From contig NC_083564.1 in assembly GCF_019925205.1 (NCBI RefSeq), positions 10,049,491 through 10,113,490 on the forward strand: 64,000 bases of DNA, given 5' to 3'. This document shows positions 34,438 to 46,913 of this stretch, in pieces. Below the pieces are notes generated by a model. The model saw only the letters and a list, made by a program, of their open reading frames with translations, had not been told where the DNA came from and did no database searches. A program made the position numbers and the translations under genes. Numbering within the stretch: the stretch's first letter is position 1; each line of letters starts with the position of its first letter. Source of the DNA: Metopolophium dirhodum. Its lineage: Eukaryota; Arthropoda; Insecta; Hemiptera; Aphididae.

Positions 34438-34620
34438 CCGTCCGAGAGCATTTCCCTCCGAGGTACAGTTTTTTGCGACGAATCAAAAGTCGGGTGCGTT
34501 ACGAGTACCCAAGAGTCAAGTGCGTACAGTAAATCATTTGAAATTATCAGCTCGAGTATAATACTGATATTATACCTGTACTGACGGTCATGTAGGTTAT
34601 CGCCCAAACACGGACCCATT
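34438..34620 (-). promoter_or_regulatory. upstream promoter-proximal block shared with 30403-30547
   Basis: The GTGTTTGGGCGATAACCTAC string and downstream blocks occur in both places. Retention of about 145 bp of alignable non-coding sequence marks the extent of the duplicated promoter. Confidence 0.5.
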
Positions 34621-35866
34621 AATTAAATTATTATAATATTAGTTTATTATAGATGCACGGATGTCGGTCAACGAGCTAACTATAGACTTGGTAATACCGC
34701 GGGAATATGGCTAATTGCATAGTGTAGACGACAAAAATTGTTCCTATAGTTGACGGTTCGGCAGTCAACCAAGGACGAGGAATTGGAGGAGTACATAGTC
34801 TTGTTTCCCAGCGCATCTGTCTGTTTAAATGACACTTTTTAGTTCACCATCGAATCCTTCGCTCATAAACCGTACACAAGTCCCCGCTAATTGCGGTATG
34901 AGTATTTAAATACGCACACAATACCAACACGCAATTCGTTATAATTGTTTTAAATTTTTTCTACGTATTGCATATTTGTTTTAACGTTATCTGTTAATAT
35001 TATATTCTTTGTTTTGTTATTTATCATTTAATAGGTAAAAATCAAACGACTGTTGACTGTTTTATCGATAATAAAATGATTTATGAAAATTGTTTATTAC
35101 AACAAACATGCCCGAACATTGAGATAAGAGCAGCTCTCGATAGTGGAATTGAATAGATATTCAACAAAAAAATTGTACGAGTATTTTAATGTTGTAAAAT
35201 AAAATATTTTTTACACCAATGTATGTTGTTTTCCTAAAAAAACTCACCATCCATACACTGTAGTGCTTTTCATAACAAGTTTGACTCAATATTCGATGTG
35301 GCCTTGGAGTTAACACTATAGAGTATACAGCGTGTAACAGAAACACCTGAGTACCTAACAGATGAAATAACTTTTGTTTTAATCAATATTTTTAATTTTT
35401 TTTTATATATTAAAATTTAGTCGCTCGCGTTACACGTATAATATAAACAAAAAATTTCCAATTTTAAAAATCAAAAATCTGACTACGTACGTTTCCCCAG
35501 CCCCCCCCCCCCCCTCACGCATTAAGTTTTTGCAATTTTTTTTTTAGCAAATATTTTGTACTCAATTTGTACGATAAGTCGATAAGAACCTAAATTTGTA
35601 CGAATTTATTCTTGAAGATATACGAGAATTAGAGTGGGGGGCTATAGAAACGTTTCTCCAGTCCACCCATTTCCAAAACCACTTATTTCTATAAAATTTC
35701 CATGCAGTTATTTAGCACGAAATTTGTACAAATTTTTATGATCATTCGCAACATTTTCTGAAAATCCCTTACAACCAAAAACGCATTTTCCTTATATTTT
35801 CCTTACATAGTCAATTAGTAAATCTAATTGTTAGAACAATTTTAATGGTAAAAACATTTATCTAAA
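34621..35866. other. no gene seen; poly-C tract
   Basis: There are no supported frames. A run of about 14 C lies at 35500-35515. The stretch 34650-34830 is less AT-rich but uninterpretable. Confidence 0.4.
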
Positions 35867-36598
35867 TTAAGTAGTTTGTTTTTTAGATGGTGTAGGAGAA
35901 AAATAAAAATTTAAGCAACTAAAAAATTTTTGAACAATGATCTTGAACTCAAATTCATTTTGTCGTTTCACTATATGTCCAACAACTACAATATTCTGAT
36001 TTTTTATCATAGCATACTTATCTTTTATTTTAGAAGTGTTAATAGTTATGTTTAAATCTTGTAATGTAATTTTTTCATAGATCTTATCAGCTAACGAAAC
36101 ATAAGGAGAAACAATTTTAATACTGATTTCTTTTCCTACAGTTACTGGATTCAATATTTTATATTTTTCAGATAAACAGTGTTTTTGTTTTTCAATTATT
36201 CGGTTTGTGATTTCTGGAAGTGGATACTTAGCACTTTTCATAGATTTTTTTATTTCCTGAAGATAGTTTTCATACTTAAAACAACTGAAATTATCTAGGG
36301 AACCATGAATCTTCACAAACATTGGAAGATGTACTAAATTATGTACATTATATGAAACATTATGTGGGCCATATAGAATCGAATACTGTGAAACAAATTC
36401 TCTGAGAAATGTTTCTGCTAATTGGTTGTGTATTTGACAAAGATTATCGCACACAAGAATCCGTAACGCGCTAACTAATAATTTAAAATGAGAATAAAAT
36501 TGATTATTTAACTTTCCTTTTAATACAATTAAGCCAGAATACAACAAAAAAAATCATAACTCGGTTGCTTTCCAGTATTCTAAATCATCCAATACTCA
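35867..36598 (-). pseudogene. C-terminal fragment of a DUF4218-like (CACTA-type) transposase-domain protein
   Basis: The frame reads LDDLEYWKATEL, an in-frame TGA at 36556-36554, then FFLLYSGLIVLKGKLNNQFY. It continues with SHFKLLVSALRILVCDN, QYSILYGPHNVSYNVHNLVH, then GSLDNFSCFKYENYLQEIKK and a basic tail. The H-N-L-x-H-L...G-S/P-L-x-x-x-S-x-F-x-x-E/Y-N-x-L pattern is typical of the domain that follows the transposase core in these arthropod mobile-element proteins. The N-terminal catalytic part is missing and the premature stop marks it as dead. Confidence 0.6.
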
Positions 36599-36744
36599 CC
36601 AAGACTAAACTTTAACTGATCATTATGACTTAAATATACTTAAATTACTTTTTTACAATATTTATCAAAATGTAGCTTACCTAATCATTATATTAACAAT
36701 TTTCTCAATTAATTTAAAATTATTTTTTTGGTACTTATGTAGGT

Positions 36745-37950
36745 AATATTCGATTCTGAGCGGAGAGATTTTCAGAAAGATGTGTGTTTTATATTTTTTT
36801 TTAAATTTTATTTTTTAAATAATGCACGACTTGTTTTGAGCTTTTTATGGACATTTTCAGTTTCCAATTTTAGATTGTCAATAACATTTTATTCAGTTGG
36901 TCAAAAAGCTTGAAAATTTAATATAAGGCTAAAAATATTAAAAATATATAGTCACATTTTTTTATAAGCATTTAAAGTTCAAATTTTGACAAAATCACGA
37001 AAATGTACAAATTATTTTGAGTTAGAAATTCATACAAAATTTTTATTTTTAAATCTAAGATTTTAAAATTTAATACAAGATTCTTCATAAGTTTGTGAAC
37101 CTTGATCAAAAAGAAAAATATCCACCGGAAAGTCAAATTCATTTTTTAAGAACGTTTGAAGTTAACATTTTTACAACGTTGGATATTCAATTGATTTCAC
37201 ACATGTAACGATTTTCATATTTTGTTGTAATTCAAAAAGTAATAAATTACTGTAAATACTTGAAATTCGTACTATATGTTTATTTAATTAACTCCTATAC
37301 ATGTTACAATTTTCAAAATATTATGACTCGTTTTCAGCAGTTGGTGACATTTTGAAATTTAAATTTTTTTAGTTTTTTGTCAAAATAATAAAAAATTTTT
37401 TTGGAAAAAATAGTGTACATTTAATACGAGGCTCCTGATAAATTTTTACAATAGCAGTTGAAAAATATTAAAAGAACATAAAGCACAATTTTTTATAAGC
37501 TTTTTTACAGTTTATAATTTGAATTTTAAAAAAAATTATCAAAATCTCGAAAATTATCAATTATTGTAATTAAAAAATTATAAAATGTTCAATTTATTAA
37601 CTAACGATTAAAAATTTTAAATAAAGATTATCGTAAATAGTTCATACTGTAACTGAAAAATTTGAAAAATATAGGTACATAATATTTTATATTTGTGGGT
37701 ATAATATGAAACTTCTAAGTTTTAAGTATATTATTATTATATTTCATACACATAATACCCTACTGTAGACTGTAGTAGATACTAATGTTTAATACTAAAA
37801 TGAACTACCTACTTTAATCACAATAATATCATAAAATATACCTACTGGGTAATATTAATATTAGACTGACAGACCGTTGTCACTCAGAATCGTTTTTCGT
37901 AAACAATGATTTTATATCAATGAATTAAAATTAAACACCACCGATGAAAG
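36745..37950. repeat. second full copy of the long non-coding repeat family, with part of its terminal module
   Basis: It starts GATTCTGAGCGGAGAG and ends GTCACTCAGAATCGTTTTTC, followed by the ACAATGATTTTATATCAATG remnant of the terminal module. Internal sub-repeats are near 36830-36930 and 37265-37435. It is more diverged than the 26521 copy. Confidence 0.65.
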
Positions 37951-39892
37951 TCATTTTTCTGTTATTTTTTTGTATTTTTTAATTATTAGCACTATTATGC
38001 AGGTATTCAACGGCGTACCTTATGTCTGCGCATGCCTTTTAACGGTGAGGGCTTAGGTTCAGACTAGGTTCTTACTAAGCTTTTTCGCCGCATCGGTGAA
38101 AACGCACGCAGCAGCTAGCTGTATTGAACAAAACGCACTTAGTATTTTAATTGATTATCTTTATATATATTGTCCGATTCGGGGACTCCAACCAGCGTGA
38201 CCGACAGCTTCGCAAAATTCTGCCACACACTGCATGAGATTGGCATACCGAAATATTTACCAAACTCATAATATTCTATAAAATTGTTATTCTTTGTATG
38301 CAAATCAAATTATAATATAAATACCAAAATCTAAAATCTTTTTCGACAAACGGTAAATTATAATCGTTGATTTATTTGTCAATCACTAAACTAAATAACG
38401 ATGGTTAAACTATAATATAGTCTCAATACCTTACACAACAACGGCATTAGCTATAATATAATATTATGTATTATACAGTGTATCACAGTAGATATTAAAC
38501 TAAAATATGATTTTTGATATTTAAATTGTTTTTATTCAGGGTAGTCGCTCTGATTCATAGTAGATGTCGAGTGTTTTTTACGATTGAGTAAGTAACTTCA
38601 ATAGATGAGTTAAATTGGAATTCAATAATAAATTATTGTATACGAAGAAGGATTCTGAGGGTCTGTAAGCCTTTGTTTCTATAGATATTTTATTTTATAT
38701 TTATATTTTTGTTAGGTAGTAACTTATTTCCCTCTTACAGTAATACGCCATACGCTATAGGTTATACTAAATGTTCGCAAACATTTATTAAATTATTATT
38801 ATTATAATATAATATGAAAATAATGTTACTGTTATTAACTTTTAAGTAGATTCTGAATATTTTGAAAATTTAATTGTGTATAGTTTGTATAAATATATAG
38901 TAGTACAAATTTAAGTCCTCCCAATAATACTTCTTAAATTACATAAAAATAACTAAAATTGTTATTACTCGTTTAAATACACTATTTCGTTTTGAACTTC
39001 AATCGATTAAGAATACCCTTGTATTCAATTGACAATTTATTTTCATATGCCATTTTTTTCACACACAAAATTTAATCATACATAAATCGAAATAAATTTG
39101 ACAATAAGTCTATAAATATCACAAAAATATTTTGAAAACTTCATTATGTGTAGAAGGTGCTAATATAAATAAATATAAAAAATGCTAGCTTTACAGCTAT
39201 TTTTTTTTTTAATTACAATTAATAAAACAAAATTACCTCATCAAACAAGGGGTCGAAACTACGTTTACAAATAAGAAAATTATTAAGCAATGATATCGGG
39301 TCTTTTTAGACTCAAGCCAAAATTGTTTGTACCATGTTACTAAATTAACACTATATTAACAGCTCTGTTCAACTTTATTTTTACCTATTGTATTACTAAC
39401 ATAAATAACTCAACCTGGCACCTGCTATTTTTTACATAAATATCGTTATGTAAAATGCGTTGGTACCTGATTGCATTTATTATAAATATTGGAATTAATG
39501 TTACAGAAACATCAACTCTGAAATAAATTAATTACATGTACGATGAATATTAATTAGAGTTTACTAGTAATAGTCAGGGTCTGTGCAACTGTTTTAAACA
39601 AAAGTCATTTCATGTTTAAATCGACTATAATGGGCATATTGTTGTTTATAAGGCAAACATTATTTCAATCGTATTGTTTAAAAATTTTTTATATTAAATT
39701 ATATTTATTATTTAAATATTATTTCGTATTTGTGTATATTACTTAAAGCAATTCAAATATTTTAGAAATACTTTTAGAAATGACGATAGAATAATATTAT
39801 ATTGGTATACATTTTTTTAGAATTTTTATATTCAAGTGGTATTGCAAAATATAAAATATCAACAGCCAGGCCAAGGTGATGGCAAAAACATT
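37951..39892. other. no gene seen
   Basis: Mostly AT-rich. The stretch 38000-38230 is richer in CpG (GGTGAGGGCTTAGGTTCAGA, GTCCGATTCGGGGACTCCAA) but not interpretable. GAAGGATTCTGAGGGTCTGT near 38645 is a diverged end of the long repeat family. Confidence 0.4.
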
Positions 39893-41510
39893 TCAGGGTA
39901 AGCCTCCACCTGGTGTTTTATGTGTAGATCCATCGACTACTCTATCAGTGTACGCCATATCCAAATAATGTTCTACAGACGTCAACTGTCCATTCGGTGG
40001 CTCTCTTGCTACCACACGACAGCCAAATCTGCAGCGTTTCATCGTCAGTGAATCCGACCAACCTCGACAAGTTGAACTGGCCTTCCAACACGAGTCGTGA
40101 TGCAAACGATACAAACGCCAGACCATAGTATGCGTGTTTTCGCATCTCGGCGTCCAGCTGACTGCGATCTGGTACCAGAGCACTGCCAGCCACAGAGGCC
40201 AGCGTCTCGCAATATACGTCAAGCACCTCGTCCCAGTGATCGTCCCGGGTCTGGCGGTCCGTGTTCAAGTACATGAAGTACGACAGATCGAGCGCCGGCG
40301 ACCCGTAACGGACGAGGGCCATAACATACGCCAGCGCATCCAATGGCCGGCCATCGTCATCATACCGGAACAGTAAGTTTTGGCGACCGAAGTCACCGTG
40401 GCACAGAACGGATAAAGGTTCGTCCGGTTTCATCACATGCTTCAGCGTCTTGACTGCATCGGCCGACAGTTCTGTCCGGAACATCTGCGCCTGTTTGTCA
40501 TATCCACTTTTACTCTCCACCAGCGTGTCCAAACCATTGGAAAACAGTCCTTCGAGTCCTTTGCTACTTAAATACCATTCTCCTTCTGCAGTCCACTGCG
40601 CGTCCATCACCTTAGCCACCAGTTCATTGAATTCTACTAGATTCACATGTTTTGCTTTGAAAGACAAGCTGTGAAACCTGTAAAATGTATTACGTTGATT
40701 TTGGTATACACATTGAACCTATTCATACTATATAAATATTCCTTAAGGCGCTAGACGTATCCATCGCTTCACGGAGTGGTATGCCACGCCATAGTTGTTT
40801 TACAGTAACCTACTGAATGACGAGGTACCTACACTCGTAACCTCTTATACAGCAGTAGCAAATTGCGAATTTTTTAAAAATCTAAATCATAATAAATAGA
40901 TATAATGTAAAACAAACAACTTTCCCATGTAAGAAAAACTTTGTGGATGTTATATGTGTTAATAATGCATAATTGCAATACAAGCGTGTCAATCCACTTA
41001 ATTTGTCAGTGTTCTTAGCGCCACAACCAGATGGTCAAAATCCAAAATAAGTGGATGGTCGATCACCACTGACCGGTATCCACGAATAGTTTCGTATTTC
41101 AAGACGATCCGGTCCCGATCCACTAGGTCACTACAATCGTTGCACCCGTAGAAGTAACGACACAACGACGGCGCGGTAAAATAGTCACCATCCCTTTATG
41201 AGCCAAACCCCAACAGGAATGGCACGATTTCTTCGTAGAACAACTTCTCGTTATGGAACTGTTGGTCGTTCCTGCAAAATTTCCGCTTCTGGGGGGTCGT
41301 GTGCTTGAACTTTAACACGAGCGGATGGCTCTGATTGCGGCCTTCTCGGTTACTGATCGCAATTGTCCCGAACAGCACGACCGAACTGAACTGATTCGGT
41401 TCGGTGTGCCAGCTGTCAAGTATGAAGGACACGAACAAATTTTCAGGTTCGAAAACTTTGCACTCAATCATTTTTGTGGCTGTAGCTACAGCTACTGCTG
41501 CATAGTGTTC
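39893..41510 (-). pseudogene. EcKinase pseudogene, two exons nearly complete
   Basis: Exon 1 (about 41510-41002) reads AAVAVATATKMIECKVFEPE through LVLKFKH and FHNEKLFYEE. It is stopped by TAA after GFGS (about 41195), then continues in the same frame DGDYFTAPSLCRYFYGCNDC to FDHLVVALRTLTN. The donor is TTAAGT where relatives have GTGAGT, so the invariant GT is lost. Exon 2 (40677-39893) has a long open frame with CHGDFGRQN and AYVMALVRYGSPALDL, where the metal Asp is Val. A one-base insertion near 39980 shifts the last part, whose true frame reads VEHYLDMAYTDRVVDG. No ATG matches the expected start; the first is ATG-ATT at 41471. Stop, donor loss, active-site loss and frameshift together make it non-functional. 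Confidence 0.88.
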
Positions 41511-41860
41511 TAGAACATAGATTACTTGCTTAAATTTTTGTTTGTAATTTTTTATAAATTTAAAATATCTGTCATTGTGCCAATGTGCATATTATATAGA
41601 AATTGAAACAAAATCCAATTATTTGAAATCTAATGACAGATACTTATGTAGGTAGCAAAATGTTTCTATTATTCTATTATTTGAGTATGATTTTCAACAT
41701 TTTATAAAACATTATAATTTTATGAAAATCACTTCTCTATATATATTGTATAAATATATTAGTATTTATCAAATATCAGTTATGGTTTGTTGATGGCACT
41801 TGATAATAATTAGGAAATCAAATATGTTTTAACTGGAATGATTTAATTAATTTTTCATAA

Positions 41861-43779
41861 TCTATATAATATTATAAGAAGTCCTAACTGACTGGTTCAT
41901 AATTAACTCACAGCCAAAACTATGAAAGCTAGCGACTTGAAATGTTCATGGTATGTTTGTATTATAGTCTAGACATTATAGTTTAGAAAGGTTTTTGAAT
42001 AATTTTAGAAACGAAGTTTTTTATGGCACGATGTGGGCTGGCCGAGAAAAAACGTTCCTGACGAAATACTATGATTTATAATATATTAAATAGTTATTTT
42101 AGCCAAAACATCCAATTTTAATTCCATCATACTAATCGACTTAGTGATGCGATAATACTTTTTAAAACTGATTTGAATTTGTTATTTTGTATATTTGATA
42201 TTGGTCAGTCCACTTTTCCAAATTCACCTCCCCAACATCTATAAATTTAGCTTAAATATCTTGAAATTTCGGAATTTTCAAACGTTCATTATTCGGGATT
42301 TATTTGGAATATAAATCAAAAATCTTAAAATGTAGACTGACCGATCTCAAATAGACACTCCAACGAATTCAGATCAGTTTTCTGAAATATTATCGCATTA
42401 TTAGATCGATCGGTAGGATGGAACAAAAAAAAAAAAGCGGGAGCGGTAAGTTGGATTGACGGTCCGTAATAGATTGATTATAAATATCTTGCGTATATTA
42501 ATAATATAATTATTGATAATATTATATCACTACAGTACTACACTACGTATATTATGCATTTATAATTATTATAATTAATAAAATATATAAGTAATAAGTA
42601 TATGTAAAGTGGAAATCCCCAAAAGTGCTGGGCGCGCTATCACGCATATTCCCTGCACAACTAGACACTGAAATTTATACCACGGTCCTTACCAAACATT
42701 TTGGTGATTTTAACATAAATTTTAATGATAAGAAATCGGAGACATTTAAAACTTTCCTTATAGAGACATCCAATTTACATAATATGATAAACAATCCAGC
42801 AGAATCTAAAACGAGAGATGACACCACTATTGATGCAGTACTTTCAAGATATTTGGAAAAATTTGGAAAAATTTACATCACAAACATACGTATCATATTT
42901 TAGTTATCACAGGCCTATATTTCGATTATTGAATATGACTTATATAATATTAATTAAATACTAATGATAATAATTTTCATTTTCATTAATTTTCCATATT
43001 TACTTAAATACATTTACTTATTGATATTTACTTTTATTTTGAATGGTTCCACTAAAATGTATTTGTAATCTATAATATTTGTTGGAAAAAAAACTTCGTT
43101 TCTACCGGGTGTCCCATGACACCACTAACAGTGATATTAAGATTCATGGCGAAATTAAAACAATTTTTTTTATTTGTGGTTGTCATTGGTTCCAGATTAT
43201 AATAGTAATAGTAGAAATTTATAGTACAATTATAAAAGGTTAGTAGTCAATGTGTATATGGTGATCATTTTTCAGAATATTTACCTGTTTCAAATCTTAG
43301 TGTTTGACAAAATTCTACTACAGTATCATCAGTAAAAAAATAATAAGTGCCGTACCAGGTGTACAAATAGAACAAAACAATTGTAATTATTTTGATTGCA
43401 CAAATAGATTTTAGTGTACCTAGAGTTAAAAATATTTTATAACTTTGATTGAAGAAATTATTGTAAACGGCCTGTTGACACCTCAAATAGTTGTTCCTAT
43501 CATCAAACGTTCGAGTAAAAATGACAAACTTTGAAGGACATTGAAACCTAACACTTAAAAATTATACACTTACGTACGCATCTCGGGGGGTCCACCGTAA
43601 TAAATTGCTCGTGTAATCACAAGCGTGTCTCATAGGCAACACCGTGAGGGATCGCTATAAATTGTAATATAAAATGATTTACATTTAAAAAGATATTATT
43701 GCTTCCATGCAAGTCACACCCAAAAGGCGTTGAACGATCAAAAATTGTTTTTCTGGGCAACGCCAGATCATACAGCTAG
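41861..43779 (+). mobile_element. Helitron-like element, about 1.9 kb
   Basis: It starts TCTATATAATATTATAAGAA after an A and ends CAGCTAG before a T, the TC...CTRR pattern with A/T insertion expected of Helitrons. Block B copy 2 at about 54340-54350 is continuous through the equivalent position (TTTTTAATTTATAAAAATTG), so it serves as an empty site. The last 340 bp resemble the 3' part of the element at 52803-53675 (GTAAAAAYGACRAACTT, ACACTTACGTAC, GGCAACG..., ATCA..CAGCTAG). The element contains an endonuclease-like remnant at 42625-42960. Confidence 0.7.
42625..42960 (+). pseudogene. endonuclease (EEP family) domain fragment carried by the Helitron
   Basis: The frame reads LTKHFGDFNINFND, FKTFLIETSNLHNMINNPAE and RDDTTIDAVLSRYLEKFGKI. 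After a small frameshift near 42890 it continues YHRPIFRLLNMTY. GDFNIN is the conserved D/N pair of endonuclease/exonuclease/phosphatase domains, and TTIDAVxSRYL with SYHRPIF is its end. Such a domain is found next to PIF1-like helicases in insect Helitron-type elements and in LINEs. No helicase or Rep is present here, so it is a decayed remnant. Confidence 0.65.
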
Positions 43780-44690
43780 TTGCTTATAAAAATTGTATTA
43801 ATCTTACGAATCTGTTTCTAAATAATATGAAATGTTCATTTATTATTTATTATTTTCAATCTGTGTGATATTTTTACTTGGATATTGTATACAGGATGTT
43901 TTGTCATTCGATATTTTTTCTAAATACCACAAAATATCTGTATTGTAATTGTAATTTGTTTTATTATTATTTGAGAACATCATAAATTACATAAAGAATA
44001 CAATTTCAATATAATTTTAAAATTTTGAAATAAAATATCGCTATTTTAAACATAAAATAGTTAGATTTTAATTTAAATGGTTTTTTTTTTTATGTAACTT
44101 GAAACATATTTTATCATTGAATTTACTTACGTTTGTATTGATGTTCCATTATATTTGCTTAAACCTGTTGTTTAACGAAAATATGTAATAGGTACAATAA
44201 AACAGTTTAGCGATAGCTCATTTCCAATAGGTATATAATTCTCCTTATACAATATATTCATGTGTGGTAATTTATTATACATATCAACTTGTTTTGATTG
44301 TGTTTTTATCTAGGTAAACGCTACATAGAGTAAGTACGTACTTCAACATATTTTAACGTATTATCGACTACCGATAATTGCGTGTTATTTTAGTCATATA
44401 CCTAGAAGATATCTTCAACGTTTTATTATCTGCAGTCTTCTTATTCCCCACTCCGTACATAATTTTTTAATGAAATATTTAAAATGTAATATTTATATTG
44501 TACAAAAGACGATTTTTCCAGTACAAATCGACTCCAACAGAGCACAAAAAGAATACCCCCAGATTTTTATATCAAACGTCTACGTGGAAGTACTGGGCCA
44601 TGCAGCATATCAATTTGGTATAAATAGATACTTATAGTAGATGGTTTATAATTTTAAAAAAACTTAATTTGGAGAAGTCGCTCATCGGTA

Positions 44691-45974
44691 AGTGGTGAAA
44701 CCAAAAATTCTAGGGTTTTAGATAATAAAAAAAATAACATGGGGTCAAGTTATGACTAATCAGCTAAATTAATTGTCAATGATTTTATAATCTATATAGA
44801 AATGTGACAAAAAAAGTTCCAGGATTATAACACAACTACATAAGGCATATACCTACCTTCAAACCACCTTAATATATATACATGTTGTATAGAGTTTATA
44901 ATATATGAAAGACAATTGTTCAAAGTTAAACATTAATTTTCATAAGCATATGCATAAGCAACCGAACAGAAATTTATTTTTTACATTTAAAGTCATTACA
45001 TACATTACGCTATTTATTTTATTTAACTGTGGAAGCGTTGTATTTAATTAACTAGTAAAATGTATATTTGTATTAAATTATTTTGAGACACCTCACCCGC
45101 TAGTAAATATTTAACCCATTGTTAATACATTCAGAAAATAAAGTATAATACAGTTCTTAAAAGATACATTATCGTGAAAATATATTACATACATATATTA
45201 TTTGCCATATTATATTTAAATAAGACATATACGATATATACCTACGTTTATTACCTAATTTTTCTACTATAAAATAAGAATAATTAAATTTGAATAATTA
45301 TGATGAAGTTTAGAAAAAAAATTAGAAACTGAATTCTACGTATTTTTATTATATTAAATGATTCACCGTATCGTATTAAATAGCTTAGCTCTGGCTACTA
45401 CATAAAAATTTCGCCATGTTCGAAAATATACTATATTTGTGACTACTAGCATTTTTTTTTCCCGTTAGTCGAACCTCACATTCTCACCATAAGAATTGAA
45501 TGATGGCCCAAATTATAAATTATGTAATGACAAGTTACGGTTCAATGTCGATTACGGTTTGTACGATTAAAATAATATACTAAGTTACTTAAAGTACCTA
45601 TATCAATTATATATATTTACATCACTTGTGTGGGGAAAATTTTCGATATTCCTGTACCGAGAACTTACTTGACTTGTGCCGTAATAAATCAACAAATTAC
45701 ATGACACTGCTATAATTTAAAATCGTCTTTCACTTTCCTAGATCTAATAATTTAATGTTTAGAGATGATAGATGATGAACTCGTATAATATATTATCAGT
45801 ACCATTGCAAGTCTTGTAAATATAAAAATTTAAGACTCCGCAAATTTAATTATATCCTGTATACATATATTTATGTTTCTGCATCTTCAAACCACCGCTC
45901 TGGTTTAACGGTGTATTAATACTACCTATAATAGGTATGCTCAAAAATAAATTATAAATAAACTTTTTTTATTT
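44691..45974. other. no gene seen
   Basis: AT-rich spacer between duplicated blocks; no frames or element ends recognised. Confidence 0.4.
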
Positions 45975-46830
45975 CGAAACCAGTATAATGATATGTGTGG
46001 GTACTTGTATCAATCATTAAGTATTATAAGTATTACATTGATGTTATAGGACAATATTTATACGATGATTAGTAATAAAACGTAATTGGTATTATAATAT
46101 AGTCAAGGATAGTTTAAACTTAACAATGTTCTGAATTGAAAATATCTCTTAAAACCAATCGTTAATTTTTTAAACATTTGCCATTTACACTAATAAGACC
46201 ATCCTTTGTGTCAAATTACACATACTTACGTCTTACAAAATAAGGGAACCACCTTATAATTTTGATCATCGGTCCATCAGTCAGACAGTCAATAACAAAA
46301 TTGAAAACTTTTATGTTATACCTTGTTGGGAAGGATTTATATTAAATGCTAAATTGCTTAAAATTGCCTAAGCTATTTAAGCTTAAAATATGTTTTAAAT
46401 CTTGAAAGTGTATCTTAAGGGGAAGCAGGAATATGATGGTAGGAAAACTGGCTAACGACGTTCATGTAAATAGACTGGAGTTGATTGGAACTTGGCAAGG
46501 GCCCTGCCGTGCGCTCAGATACTTACGTATTAAATAATAAATATTAAAAATTTTCTACATATCCATTAACAACATTGTACGTTTTTTTAGTTCAATGATC
46601 ACTAGTCCTATCAAACTTCGAACAGGACGCTCTTTACCGCGTATTTAGAAGATAGTCCTGTTTTAAACCAACTATCTACATAATTCTGCCCCAAAGACCA
46701 TGACGTGTGTAAAAAAAAAGCCTGTATGCAAAATAATATTTTTACAATTATTATCATTTATTGAAACTTAAGTTCTAAACAATAGTTCTCATTTACCTTT
46801 AAGTAGTTTGTTAGCATCGAGTTCCGATAA
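45975..46830. repeat. flank block A, copy 1, with an inserted repeat
   Basis: 45975-46180 aligns with 51600-51785 (TATTTATACGATGATTAGTA, TAGTCAAGGATAGTTTA), and 46520-46830 aligns with 51925-52245 (GACTTAAGTT-type segment, TTTTTAGAAG). Between them 46190-46510 is a repeat that also occurs at 52300-52625 (GTCAGTCAGACAGTCAATAACA-type segment, ATTGAAAA.TTTT.AT, TGGAACTTG). Confidence 0.6.
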
Positions 46831-46913
46831 AGAATATAATGAGCAGCAGCGCCAAGTTGATGGCAAGATAATTTCAGGGCAAACCACCCCGGATATCAGC
46901 ATGTGTTGTATGC

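Larger units (their letters stand above)
41590..44690. repeat. flank block B, copy 1 (interrupted by a Helitron)
   Basis: The outer parts 41590-41860 and 43780-44440 align with 54180-54540 and 55300-55740, and part (44040-44440) also with 61620-62060. Landmarks are AAATATATTAGTATTTATCA, TTATAAAAATTGTATTAATC, ACTTGGATATTGTATACAGG, AATTTACTTACGTTTGTATT and AATAAAACAGTTTAG. Confidence 0.7.

Noticed and set aside
34250..34486. N-terminal extension of the 32502-34249 kinase to 34486
   Set aside because: The open frame crosses the TATA box and initiator region and has no counterpart in paralogues. The ATG at 34249 aligns with them.
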